From Akkermansia sp. (GTDB taxonomy: Bacteria; Verrucomicrobiota; Verrucomicrobiia; Verrucomicrobiales; Akkermansiaceae): a DNA stretch of 64,000 nucleotides. Below the pieces are notes generated by a model. That model was given only the letters and a program-made list of their open reading frames with translations. It was not told where the DNA came from and made no database searches. Where the stretch lies: NCBI GenBank assembly GCA_030535875.1, contig JAUNRC010000002.1, positions 1 to 64,000 on the forward strand, in the 5' to 3' direction. This document shows positions 49,109-57,802 of the stretch, one piece after another. The position numbers were made by a program, and so were the translations under genes. Position 1 is the first letter of the stretch; every line of letters begins with the position of its first letter.

Positions 49109-50776
49109 ATGTTATCTGACCGTACCAAAGCCGGCATAGAACGAGCCCCCCATCGCAGTCTGATGCGTGCAACGGGGATGACTGATGAGGATATCAGAAA
49201 GCCCTTCATCGCCATTTGCAATTCCTTTAATGAAGTGATTCCCGGTCACGTTCATCTCAATAAAGTGGCTGAACTGATTAAGGAAGAAGTCCGCAAGGCC
49301 GGTGGTACCCCTATTGAGTTCAATCTCATCGGTGTGTGCGATGGTATAGCTATGGCTCATCAGGGGATGAAGTTCTCGCTGGCCAGCCGCGAGTTGATTG
49401 CTGACAGCGTGGAGACGATGCTCTCCGCTCATGCGTTTGACGCCTGCATCTGCATACCCAACTGCGACAAGATTGTGCCCGGCATGGTGATGGGTGCTCT
49501 GCGCTGCAACATTCCCACGATTTTCTGCTCCGGCGGTCCCATGGCAGTGGGTAAGGGACGCAATGGTGAAGATCTGGACCTTAACAGCGTGTTTGAGGCT
49601 GTGGCCGCCTGTACTGCCGGTAAAATTACGGAAGAAGATTTGCACTATGTGGAGTGCCATGCCTGCCCCGGTGCCGGCTCCTGCTCCGGTATGTTCACGG
49701 CGAATTCCATGAATTGCCTGTGTGAAGTGCTGGGACTTGCGCTGCCCGGCAATGGTACTTTGCTGGCTCTTTCCGAGGAGCGTAAGGAAATGTGGCGAGC
49801 TGCCGCCCGTCGCGCAGTGGAGATGGCGCTGCAAGGCGGACCGTTGCCCCGCGACCTTATCACCGAGGCTGCCATCGACAATGCATTCACTTGCGATATG
49901 GCTATGGGCGGTTCCTCCAATACGGTGCTGCACACTCTGGCCTTTGCTGCTGAGGCAGGGTTGGATTATGACCTGCGTCGCATCGATGAAATTTCCCGTC
50001 GTACCCCCAACATTTGTAAAGTGGCTCCCAGCAGCCGTTTCCACATGCACGATGTGCTGCGCGCCGGCGGCATCATGACGGTACTGGCCGAGATTAATAA
50101 GATTCCCGGTGCTTTGAATACGGATGTGCCTACCGTGAGCGGCAAGACCCTCGGTGAGCAGATGGAAGGTCTTTCCACGCAGGACCCTGTGGTGATTCGT
50201 ACCATTGATAATGCTTATTCCAAGGATGGCGGTCTGGCCGTTCTGTTCGGCAATTTGGCGGAGCAGGGCGGCATTGTGAAGAAAGCCGGTGTGCTGCCGG
50301 AGATGATGGTTCATCGCGGGCCGGCGGTGATTTTTGAGAGTCAGGAGGCAGCTTGTGCCGGTATTCTGGCTGATAAGGTGAAGCCCGGTGATGTGGTTGT
50401 CATCCGCAACGAAGGTCCCAAGGGCGGTCCCGGTATGCAGGAGATGCTTGCTCCCACCAGCTACATCATGGGTAAGGGGCTCGGTAATTGCGTGGCTCTT
50501 ATTACGGACGGTCGATTCTCCGGCGCAACGCACGGTGCCTGCATCGGTCACGTTTCGCCCGAGGCGGCGGAAGGCGGGCTCATCGGCCTGCTGAAAGACG
50601 GTGACATCATTTCCATCGATATTCCCAATCGCAGCCTGACGGCTGAGCTGAGTGAGGAAGAGATTGCAGCCCGTCGCGCCGATTGGAAGCCCACCATGCA
50701 GGAGATTTCCGGTAAGTGGCTCAAGCGCTACCGCAAGTTGGCAACCAATGCCAGCCGGGGCGCTGTGCTTCAATAA
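49109..50776 (+). CDS. ilvD: Dihydroxy-acid dehydratase
   Basis: IlvD is the penultimate enzyme in valine and isoleucine synthesis and carries an iron-sulfur cluster. The 555-residue protein has the cluster Cys in [21 protein letters not shown] and [19 protein letters not shown], and the later [21 protein letters not shown] segment (shown in part). The length is normal. The promoter -10 ends nine bases before the ATG. It is followed by a transporter gene and a DUF805-ankyrin gene in the same direction. Confidence 0.97.
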   Translation: MLSDRTKAGIERAPHRSLMRATGMTDEDIRKPFIAICNSFNEVIPGHVHLNKVAELIKEEVRKAGGTPIEFNLIGVCDGIAMAHQGMKFSLASRELIADSVETMLSAHAFDACICIPNCDKIVPGMVMGALRCNIPTIFCSGGPMAVGKGRNGEDLDLNSVFEAVAACTAGKITEEDLHYVECHACPGAGSCSGMFTANSMNCLCEVLGLALPGNGTLLALSEERKEMWRAAARRAVEMALQGGPLPRDLITEAAIDNAFTCDMAMGGSSNTVLHTLAFAAEAGLDYDLRRIDEISRRTPNICKVAPSSRFHMHDVLRAGGIMTVLAEINKIPGALNTDVPTVSGKTLGEQMEGLSTQDPVVIRTIDNAYSKDGGLAVLFGNLAEQGGIVKKAGVLPEMMVHRGPAVIFESQEAACAGILADKVKPGDVVVIRNEGPKGGPGMQEMLAPTSYIMGKGLGNCVALITDGRFSGATHGACIGHVSPEAAEGGLIGLLKDGDIISIDIPNRSLTAELSEEEIAARRADWKPTMQEISGKWLKRYRKLATNASRGAVLQ

Positions 50777-50804
50777 AGAAAACACACCCCACAACACATA
50801 AACT

Positions 50805-52298
50805 ATGAGCGAAGAAAACAACCAGCTGGCCCCCAAGGTCAACCCGATTGTGAAATACTTCTCAGAGTTCAAAGTGCTGCGCGAGTGCGGCAAGGACTTC
50901 TGGTTGACCAACTTTATTCAATTCTTTGACGGTCTGTCGTATTTCACCCTGATTATTGTGTTTACGCTGTTCCTGAAGGACTACTGCGGATTCCGCGATG
51001 CGGATGCACCCTTCTGGGTCGGTATGTACACGCTGTTCCTGTCCCTGTTCGTATTTGCCGTCGGTACCATTTGTGATATCATCGGCCTTAAGCGCACATA
51101 TCTCATCGGCTTCTCTCTGCTCATCGGCGGGCGAATTATCATGGCGCTCGGCTCGGACTTCGGTACGCAGGTACTCTGCATGTCGCAGGACAGCTCGCGA
51201 TTCTTTGTAATCGCCGGTATCGGTATACTTTCTTTCGGTACGGCATTCATGAGCCCGTGTATTTCGACATCTATTCGTCGTTTTACCACCTTGCGTGCGC
51301 GCCCGACCGGCTTCAACTTCTACTACCTGTTCATGAACATCGGTGCCTTGCTTGCCGGTTTCGCGGTGGTGGATCCCATTCGTAATCATTTTGAGGGTGT
51401 GGACGGCCTGTTCTGGGTAATTAACTTCGGTACGGCCTGCAACCTGATTGCTTTCATTTTTACCCGCTTCATTGACGAAAATCACTACGCTGTGCCGGAG
51501 GAGCGTATTGCAAAGAAAGAGGCTGCTCAGCGTCGCCCCTTGCAGCTTATCGGTGAGGTGGCTCGTGAGCGTGCGTTCCAGAAGCTCATTGTATTCCTTG
51601 TGCTGACATTGGGCGTGCGCCTCGTGTTCACTCTGCAATTCCTCGTCATGCCTCAGTACTACATCCGAACCATCGGTGAGGATTTCTCTCTGGGTATGAT
51701 TAACTCGTTCAATCCTTTCATTATCATTACGGGCTTGATTCTTATCATCCCGGTTCTGAATCGTTTCTCCACGGTTAAGCTGATGATTTCCGGTATGTCG
51801 ATTTCCGCGGCCTCGATGGTGCTCCTGGCCATCCCGCCGGAGTGGTATTTCATCCTGCCGGGTATCGAGACAATCGGTCAGGCTTATTTCTTTGCCGTAG
51901 CAGCTCAGATTATCATCTTTGCAGCCGGTGAGCTCTTGTTCAGTCCGCGATTCTCCGAATATGTGGCACGCGTGGCGCCCAAGGACAAAGTGGCCTCGTA
52001 CATGTCGCTTTCAGCGCTGCCCATGTTCATCGCCAAGCCGATTAACGGCGTGGTGGGCGGCCTGCTTGTGTCGTACTTCTGTTACGATGGTATTGCTGCC
52101 AAGATGGATTCCGGTCACATTGACTTCTGGCATTCTCCGGAGCTGATGTGGACCATTTACCTTATCATGGCGGTTATCTCGCCGCTGGCTATCATTCTGA
52201 CGAAGGATAGTTTCGTGTCCGACCATCCCGAGGAAGATGCCGCTGAAAAGGCCGATGAGGCTGAGACTGAGGAAGAAACCGTAACTCAGAATGCCTAA
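50805..52298 (+). CDS. Major-facilitator transporter, POT-like
   Basis: The 497-residue protein has about twelve hydrophobic segments. The segment RARPTGFNFYYLFMNIGALLAGF (landmark part FNFYYLFMNIGALL) resembles the F-Y-x-x-x-N-x-G motif of proton-coupled oligopeptide (POT) transporters. Other MFS motifs (GTICDIIGLKRTYLIG, akin to the motif A D-x-x-G-x-R) are present. An acidic C-terminal tail is added. Substrate is unknown. Location 28 bases after ilvD suggests co-transcription, which need not mean a branched-chain function. Confidence 0.7.
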   Translation: MSEENNQLAPKVNPIVKYFSEFKVLRECGKDFWLTNFIQFFDGLSYFTLIIVFTLFLKDYCGFRDADAPFWVGMYTLFLSLFVFAVGTICDIIGLKRTYLIGFSLLIGGRIIMALGSDFGTQVLCMSQDSSRFFVIAGIGILSFGTAFMSPCISTSIRRFTTLRARPTGFNFYYLFMNIGALLAGFAVVDPIRNHFEGVDGLFWVINFGTACNLIAFIFTRFIDENHYAVPEERIAKKEAAQRRPLQLIGEVARERAFQKLIVFLVLTLGVRLVFTLQFLVMPQYYIRTIGEDFSLGMINSFNPFIIITGLILIIPVLNRFSTVKLMISGMSISAASMVLLAIPPEWYFILPGIETIGQAYFFAVAAQIIIFAAGELLFSPRFSEYVARVAPKDKVASYMSLSALPMFIAKPINGVVGGLLVSYFCYDGIAAKMDSGHIDFWHSPELMWTIYLIMAVISPLAIILTKDSFVSDHPEEDAAEKADEAETEEETVTQNA

Positions 52299-52320
52299 CC
52301 CCTAGAAAATCTCATTTACC

Positions 52321-53979
52321 ATGTCTGATACAAATATCAACGCCGGGCGTGAGACACGCGCAAAGTTCTGGCCTGTGTTCCTGCCTTACCTGTTGCTGAT
52401 GGCGCTGCTTGTTGCGGTGTCGATAAGCCAAATGGGGTACCTTTCTCTGCCCTTTATGATAGCAGGGCTGCTGGCTCTGCCTGTTTACCTGATAATTATC
52501 AGAGGGCGCGCTATTCGTCGTCTGCATGACGTCGGTGTGAGCGCTTTCTTCTACTGGATGCTCATCGTCGTCGAACTTCTCTTCCTGTGTTGCTGGGGGG
52601 GGACGTTGGCTATGACTCTCAGCGGAACTTCTCCGCATTGGCTTGCGATGGTGAATGCCGTGCTGCTCTATGGTTTCGGCATTGTGCTGCATGTGGCGCT
52701 GCTGGTGTTCTTCCTGCTGCCCTCGCAGTCTGGCACCAACGATTACGGCGAGAACCCCGCATATCCCGGCGTGCCGTTTACCGGCACTTCTTGGGGTGGT
52801 ATTATCGAAGATATGCTTAAACTCCTCTTGGTCATGGGCTCGCTGGGCTTCCTCTGCAACCTGGCCATGAAGCCTTTTGAGCAGACCTCTGTGACCGACT
52901 CGCTCGTCTCCCTCATCCGTAAAGGCGCTTTGGAGACGAATAAGAAGACCGGTGAGGAAATTGATAACGTCTACCTGCGTGAGCTGGCTGCCGGTGTGAA
53001 TATGGTGCAGACTGAGCGTCAGAACGGTGAGGATGTTGTTGATTTTGTGAACACTCCGGATGCCACGGGCCGTACCCCGCTTATGTGGTCGGTATATGCC
53101 AACTTCAATAACCCGGAGGATGCCCTCAGGCGCGACCTTGCCCGTCTGTATTATGTGCAGAACCTGCTTTCGCAGCCCGGTATCAATGTGCAAGCTAAAG
53201 ATAAGGATGGTTTTAGCGCCATGCACTGGGCTGCATGGAGTGGCATGCCCTATTGCACACTGTTGCTGGCTGAGGCCGGTCTGGATATCAATGCTCAGGA
53301 GAAAAATGGTTATACGCCGCTCATGCTGGCCGCCATGCGTGGTAACAGCGAGGTGGTGCGTATGCTGCTTTCGCTCGGAGCTGTCGCTGACGTGAAGAAT
53401 GCTGACGGTCTGACGGCCGCTGAGCTTGTTAAGAATGGTGAGGGCGCTTATAATAAGCGCGATACCTTCATCTTTAAGCTCATCTTCTCGGCTGAGCGTG
53501 AGAAGGCCTATAAGGATACGTTGGCTCTGCTGAGCAATCCGCCCGCTCCTCGCAGTCTGCCTGAGCTGAGTGATGATATGGCTCGTATGAGTGGTGAGGC
53601 TCGTGCCGAGCGCCTGGGCTCTGCCATTCTGGATGTTGACAAGGAGAGCGGCCTGACCATCCTCCTGCAGACGGTGTTGGGCGCGGCTCAGGCTGAGAAC
53701 ACGCAGGCATACGACGAGGCTATTCATTACTTCGTGCTGGGGCAGTTGAAGGCGATTGACGTGCAGAAAGCCAAGCGCGAGAAGGATGGTACTCCCGTTA
53801 CCGTATCGCCCTTGGAGATTAAGGATAAGGATGGTCGCAATGCGCTTGATATTGCCCTGCAGTTCGGCTTGAGCAAGACGGCCGCTCACTTGAGCACAGT
53901 CATGCAGCCTACCGCTCCTGCTCCTGATAGTGCTCCGGCTCAGGCGGATACTCCCGAACTGCCCACACCTGCGCTCTGA
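52321..53979 (+). CDS. DUF805-like membrane domain fused to ankyrin repeats
   Basis: The 552-residue protein has about four or five transmembrane segments with the DUF805 landmarks RGRAIRRLHDVG and GTNDYGENPAYP (residues about 60-160). Ankyrin repeats follow in the C-terminal soluble half (DATGRTPLMWSVYANF, KDKDGFSAMHWAAWSG, EKNGYTPLMLAAMRG, then KDKDGRNALDIALQFG). The tail is Pro/Ala-rich. I know no function for DUF805. The fusion suggests a membrane scaffold with a binding face. It follows the MFS gene by 22 bases. Confidence 0.7.
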   Translation: MSDTNINAGRETRAKFWPVFLPYLLLMALLVAVSISQMGYLSLPFMIAGLLALPVYLIIIRGRAIRRLHDVGVSAFFYWMLIVVELLFLCCWGGTLAMTLSGTSPHWLAMVNAVLLYGFGIVLHVALLVFFLLPSQSGTNDYGENPAYPGVPFTGTSWGGIIEDMLKLLLVMGSLGFLCNLAMKPFEQTSVTDSLVSLIRKGALETNKKTGEEIDNVYLRELAAGVNMVQTERQNGEDVVDFVNTPDATGRTPLMWSVYANFNNPEDALRRDLARLYYVQNLLSQPGINVQAKDKDGFSAMHWAAWSGMPYCTLLLAEAGLDINAQEKNGYTPLMLAAMRGNSEVVRMLLSLGAVADVKNADGLTAAELVKNGEGAYNKRDTFIFKLIFSAEREKAYKDTLALLSNPPAPRSLPELSDDMARMSGEARAERLGSAILDVDKESGLTILLQTVLGAAQAENTQAYDEAIHYFVLGQLKAIDVQKAKREKDGTPVTVSPLEIKDKDGRNALDIALQFGLSKTAAHLSTVMQPTAPAPDSAPAQADTPELPTPAL

Positions 53980-54013
53980 TAGCAGACGGTGATTTAGTCC
54001 GTTGATATAGTTT

Positions 54014-54044
54014 GCCACCCGCTTTCGTTGTGAAGGCGGGTGGC
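54014..54044 (+). terminator. Terminator after the DUF805-ankyrin gene
   Basis: GCCACCCGC (54014-54022) pairs with GCGGGTGGC (54036-54044). An inner extension of four pairs makes a 13-pair stem, followed by GTGTTTTG. Confidence 0.8.
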
Positions 54045-54111
54045 GTGTTTTGTACAAAAAAGGACGAGGCGCAAAAGGTCGCGTTTTTTTCGGCTGTTCC
54101 GTTAGCTGTTG

Positions 54112-55887
54112 TTAAGCATGCGGAAATTGAAAGTCCTTGCCGCAGTAGCGGTCCAGAATGCGGCGGGGAATTTGCGGAATATCTACCAGAACAAGGCAAT
54201 CGAGCGTACCGCCGAAATCATTGTCGATGCCGAATGATAACATCTTGCCACCCAGTCGCAGGTACTGGCGCAGCAGAACGGGTATGCTCTTGTTGTCGGG
54301 TTCCAAATCGGCCACCAGACCGGTGAGAAGTCGCAATTCAGTAATGGCCGAGGGAACAAGTCGGGCATCTTCGCTCAGCAGCTCGGCTGAGGTCGGCGGG
54401 AAGAGTGCCGTTGCCTCACCCGTCAGTTCCGGGTGCATGCAGTGGGCTTGCAGGTAGGCAAGAATAAGACCGCGCGAGGCCGGGGTATATTCCCCCGATA
54501 TGCTGACGGTTCCGTACAGATAACGGTACTCAGGGTGCTTGCGAACGAAGTGGCCGATTCCCATCCAGAGAGTATCGAGCGAGGCGGGGTGGCGCTGGTA
54601 GGGCTTACAGATGAAAGCTCTGCCCATTTCCAGCCCTTGTTCCAATATACTGAGCAGGCGCTTGCTCAGGCGGAAGAATGCGGCGTTGTAGATGCCTTTG
54701 ATGCCCTGTTGTTGCAGGAGTTTGTCGGTGCGTCCCATGCGGTAGGCTCCTGCCAAGCGGTGCTCGGCGGCGTCCCACATGATGAGGTGGGTGTAGGTAA
54801 GGTCGAAGTTGTCCAAATCGCAGCTCAGGCCGGAGCCTTCACCGACGGCTCGGAATGTGTGCTCGCGCTGAATGCCGATTTCGCGTAGCAGGTGGGGAAT
54901 TTGCGCTGCCTCGGCGGCGTAGACTTCCAGCCCTGCCGGAGTGCGCACGCACAGGGCTTCTTCGGGCAGGGCATCAATTTCCGCTTGCAGAACATCTGCG
55001 GCTGCGCTTTCCTCAATGGGTTTCATGTTGCGGGGCGCTGCTCCTTCCGGTGCTGTTGATTGAGGGTAGCGTTGCAACATCGTGCACAGGCGGAGATAAT
55101 CGGAGAGAGAGTCGTCGTTTGCGGTCATGGTAATAGTGGCCGGACTGATGGCTTTGCCCAGTTTAATGGTGTGGCGCATGCGGCCGTCACGCAAAATTTC
55201 CCGGGCGAGGAAGTTGGAACGTATGCCTTTGTTGAGCAGGGAGATGATTTGGAAGAAGATGCCTGAGCGACCGGAGATGTGCATGGGCACGACCGTTGCT
55301 CCTGTCTTGCGGATGATGGCAGAGATGTTGGTTTGCCAAGGGTCGTCAATGACCCTCCTGTCGCGGTGAGAATAGGTGGCGGCTGAGCCGCTCGGAAATA
55401 CCAGTATGCAATGACCGTCCTTGAGCCGGCGCAGGATTTCACGCATGCCGGCCATGTTGGCTCGCTTGGCGGCGTCTCCGCCGTATACATCCACCATGAT
55501 TTCGTACGGTACCATCCCTCGCACACATTGCAGAAACTCATTGACGACAATGTGGATGTCGCTGCGCACTTTCATGGCAATGTCACCGAACATCAGTCCG
55601 TCGGACATGCCGTGGGGGTGATTGCTGACAATGACACAGGGCCCCTCTTTCGGGATGTTCTCCAAGCCTGTGAGGTCGTAGTTCAGATTAAGGTACTTGC
55701 AGGCCAGTTTGAAAAAGTTATCCGTGCAGCCCTTTTCCCAATCTTCTTCGATATGGTCGTGAGCAACATTGAGAGCATGGAGCCCCAGATGTTTTTCACC
55801 CAGAAGGATGAGCCAATCCGGTAGCTTGTCGCCGCCCTTTATCAGCCTGGAAAGATCCGTTATTTTCTTTCGTTTTCTTATGCTCAC
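54112..55887 (-). CDS. Two-domain acyltransferase resembling OlsF
   Basis: The 591-residue protein joins two domains. The first (about 1-270) is a PlsC-type acyltransferase with the NHPHGMSDG block and the FPSGSAATYS segment. The second (about 290-560) is a GNAT-like acyltransferase of the hemolysin/OlsB group (RTPAGLEVYAAEA, CDLDNFDLTYTHLIMWD, AGAYRMGR, GRAFICKPYQR). This order matches OlsF, which makes ornithine lipid by N-acylation of ornithine and O-acylation of lyso-ornithine lipid. The head group could also be another amino acid. The start is GTG 55887, 26 bases after the promoter. Confidence 0.65.
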   Translation of the reverse strand: MSIRKRKKITDLSRLIKGGDKLPDWLILLGEKHLGLHALNVAHDHIEEDWEKGCTDNFFKLACKYLNLNYDLTGLENIPKEGPCVIVSNHPHGMSDGLMFGDIAMKVRSDIHIVVNEFLQCVRGMVPYEIMVDVYGGDAAKRANMAGMREILRRLKDGHCILVFPSGSAATYSHRDRRVIDDPWQTNISAIIRKTGATVVPMHISGRSGIFFQIISLLNKGIRSNFLAREILRDGRMRHTIKLGKAISPATITMTANDDSLSDYLRLCTMLQRYPQSTAPEGAAPRNMKPIEESAAADVLQAEIDALPEEALCVRTPAGLEVYAAEAAQIPHLLREIGIQREHTFRAVGEGSGLSCDLDNFDLTYTHLIMWDAAEHRLAGAYRMGRTDKLLQQQGIKGIYNAAFFRLSKRLLSILEQGLEMGRAFICKPYQRHPASLDTLWMGIGHFVRKHPEYRYLYGTVSISGEYTPASRGLILAYLQAHCMHPELTGEATALFPPTSAELLSEDARLVPSAITELRLLTGLVADLEPDNKSIPVLLRQYLRLGGKMLSFGIDNDFGGTLDCLVLVDIPQIPRRILDRYCGKDFQFPHA

Positions 55888-55913
55888 AATGTCAATGAGT
55901 ACGTTGCTTCTTT

Positions 55914-55942
55914 ACTCTAGCATATTTTGTACACGGAGTCAA
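55914..55942 (-). promoter_or_regulatory. Promoter of the OlsF-like gene
   Basis: On the minus strand TTGACT (55937-55942), a 17-base spacer and TAGAGT (55914-55919) lie 26 bases before GTG 55887, within the gap from pdxA. Confidence 0.55.
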
Positions 55943-55953
55943 TGGAGAAGCGT

Positions 55954-56841
55954 TTACAGGATAACATTTTCTTGATGACGGGCGCTGTTGACTGCCACCT
56001 CAAAGGCTCGCAAGGTGCTGGCAGGATTGGCCAAGCCTTTGCCGGCAATGTCGAAGGCCGTGCCATGATCGGGGCTTACCCGTAAGCGGGGCAGACCGAT
56101 AGTGGCATTCACCGCATTGTCGAAATCCAGAACTTTGAGCGGTATGAGAGCTTGGTCATGGTAGGGAGCTACTACACCGTCATAGTGCCCTTGAGCCGTC
56201 TCGCGGTAAACGCAGTCCGGCACGCATGGACCATCGAAGCGGGCTTTCGGACAAAGTTTTTGCAGTCGGGGCAGCGCCGGAGCGATGATGGTGCTCTCTT
56301 CATGTCCGAAAGCTCCTCCTTCACCATTGTGAGGATTGAGTCCGGCCAGCGCAATTTTCGGGGTGTCTTTACCGGTTCTTTGCAGGAAATCGGCCAGTAA
56401 TAGCCCTACACGCACCACTTCATCCGTGCGAAGAAGTTCGGGAACATCTGAGAGTGCTACATGGGTGGTGCAAAGGGCTACGGTGAGGTGCTGCCCGGTC
56501 AGGCACATGGCAAAGTTGCTGACTCCCAGTCTGTCTGCAAAGAACTCTGTTTGTCCGGGGTAGGCAAATCCCAGTCGGTGCAGGGCTTCTTTGCAGATGG
56601 GGGCTGTCACAACGGCATCGATGGTACCGTTTTTCAGTGCTTGGGCTGCCAGTTCCAGATGGCGTAGCGCCGCTTGTGCGGTTTGTTCGGTGGGGCAACC
56701 GGGTGTGCAGTCAATTTCCTCGCCGATGAGGTGATATTCCGCACCGATCGGTGCCTGCTGCAGAGCCGCACGGATGACTTCAGGGCCTATACCGGCCTGA
56801 TCTCCCAATGTGTAACCGATGATAGGATGTGTGGCACTCAT
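55954..56841 (-). CDS. pdxA: 4-hydroxythreonine-4-phosphate dehydrogenase
   Basis: PdxA oxidises 4-phosphohydroxy-L-threonine in the DXP-dependent route to pyridoxal phosphate. The 295-residue protein is slightly short but complete, with GDQAGIGPEV, TAPICKEAL, YPGQTEFFA, GLNPHNGEGGAFG and the metal-binding YHDQALIPLK. The segment SPDHGTAFDIAGKG completes the set. It lies three bases after the small membrane protein gene, so the two form an operon. Confidence 0.95.
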   Translation of the reverse strand: MSATHPIIGYTLGDQAGIGPEVIRAALQQAPIGAEYHLIGEEIDCTPGCPTEQTAQAALRHLELAAQALKNGTIDAVVTAPICKEALHRLGFAYPGQTEFFADRLGVSNFAMCLTGQHLTVALCTTHVALSDVPELLRTDEVVRVGLLLADFLQRTGKDTPKIALAGLNPHNGEGGAFGHEESTIIAPALPRLQKLCPKARFDGPCVPDCVYRETAQGHYDGVVAPYHDQALIPLKVLDFDNAVNATIGLPRLRVSPDHGTAFDIAGKGLANPASTLRAFEVAVNSARHQENVIL

Positions 56842-56844
56842 GGC

Positions 56845-57087
56845 TCAGACCTCTTCGGGGGCATCGTCATCCATCATATCCGGAAGCGCGGCCGGTGTGA
56901 CAATGGACTTGGGCTTTTCTTTTTTAACCGGGGGACGGTAGGAGCGGTTCGTGTTGATGTACTCGGTGTTGACGTCGCGCTGTTCAAATTGCAGTTCACC
57001 ATTGACAGACGCATGATATATCACCGTCAGCACGATGGCTGACAGTGTGGGTAACAGCAATAAACTACCCAGAAACGTCGTCTTCAC
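56845..57087 (-). CDS. Small single-pass membrane protein upstream of pdxA
   Basis: The 80-residue product starts with GTG (57087) and has one hydrophobic segment (LGSLLLLPTLSAIVLTVIY) and then a polar, Pro/Lys-rich C-terminal region ending in an acidic tail. No family is recognised. The start is set by the promoter: the -10 ends seven bases before the GTG, and the longer frame from 57138 begins upstream of it. It precedes pdxA by only three bases. Confidence 0.55.
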   Translation of the reverse strand: MKTTFLGSLLLLPTLSAIVLTVIYHASVNGELQFEQRDVNTEYINTNRSYRPPVKKEKPKSIVTPAALPDMMDDDAPEEV

Positions 57088-57094
57088 GCCACTT

Positions 57095-57122
57095 ATTCTA
57101 CATATTTCGTGCCTTATTTCAA
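57095..57122 (-). promoter_or_regulatory. Promoter of the pdxA operon with GTG start
   Basis: On the minus strand TTGAAA (57117-57122), a 16-base spacer and TAGAAT (57095-57100) end seven bases before a GTG at 57087. Confidence 0.6.
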
Positions 57123-57136
57123 GCCCCAAATAAGCC

Positions 57137-57167
57137 ATAAAAAACAGACCTCTTCCGAGGTCTGTTT
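57137..57167. terminator. Terminator of the DUF2147 gene
   Basis: AAACAGACCTC (57142-57152) pairs perfectly with GAGGTCTGTTT (57157-57167), loop TTCC. The A tract to the left gives the minus-strand transcript a T run, so it ends the DUF2147 message. Confidence 0.85.
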
Positions 57168-57193
57168 CTACTCACTATGCCATTGCGGACAGA

Positions 57194-57649
57194 TTAGTCC
57201 ACTTTGGGAATTTTCGGGGTCGGTGCGGTATTGCCGTTAGGCTTGAAGCTCGTGTTCTTCTTCCATGTCTGGGTACGGAAGAAGATGCCCAGCTTGCCGC
57301 GCATTTTCAACGTGTCGCCTTCGCGCCACATCTCACAACGATAGACCTTGCCCTTTTCGGGATCGAGCACCTTTCCGCCGCTATAAGTGTCGTCATCCTT
57401 TTCCAGTCCCCAGATGATGTCCAGACCAAGGGTCTTGGGCGAGCCGGGAATCTTGGCTACGGCATCCTTATTCTTCAGCAGTTGTACTACACGTCCGTAT
57501 ACCTTGCCTTGGTACTTGTAGACCTGTACCACGCTCTTGGCCTCGTTCGTGTCGTCGTCGATTGTCGTCCAGTAGCCCGTTACGTCTGCAAGTGCCTGCG
57601 ACATCATCGTTACGGCTGCTGTCAGCATGATTGCGATGAACTTTTTCAT
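57194..57649 (-). CDS. Exported DUF2147-family protein
   Basis: The 151-residue protein has a signal peptide and the DUF2147 pattern: GYWTTIDDDTNEAKSVVQVY, YGRVVQLLKNKDA, GSPKTLGLDIIWGLEKDDD (in outline), GGKVLDPEKGKVYRCEM, and GDTLKMRGKLGIFFRTQTW. This is a lipocalin-like barrel of unknown function. It is transcribed alone, between a terminator and a promoter region (TTGAGC at 57696-57701, TAGTAA at 57672-57677), divergent from the porin gene. Confidence 0.9.
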   Translation of the reverse strand: MKKFIAIMLTAAVTMMSQALADVTGYWTTIDDDTNEAKSVVQVYKYQGKVYGRVVQLLKNKDAVAKIPGSPKTLGLDIIWGLEKDDDTYSGGKVLDPEKGKVYRCEMWREGDTLKMRGKLGIFFRTQTWKKNTSFKPNGNTAPTPKIPKVD

Positions 57650-57749
57650 GTTATTTCTTGTGTTGTTTCGGTTACTAATCTCAAAGCTAGAGTTAGCTCA
57701 AGGATTAACGTACCACAACTTATCGTATAAGTCAAGCAATTTATTTTAC

Positions 57750-57778
57750 TGTACAGGTACGGAATGTTATGATAGAAT
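57750..57778 (+). promoter_or_regulatory. Porin gene promoter
   Basis: TGTACA (57750-57755), a 17-base spacer and TAGAAT (57773-57778) with a TGA extended -10 lie 24 bases before ATG 57803. Confidence 0.55.
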
Positions 57779-57802
57779 GCGTGCAAACAACTGAAATAAC
57801 TG

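Noticed and set aside
49112-50911. 599-codon antisense frame opposite ilvD
   Set aside because: It is fully covered by a conserved enzyme on the other strand and has no recognisable fold or promoter.
52312-54057. 581-codon antisense frame opposite the DUF805-ankyrin gene
   Set aside because: Low-complexity shadow of a real coding sequence, spanning its terminator as well.
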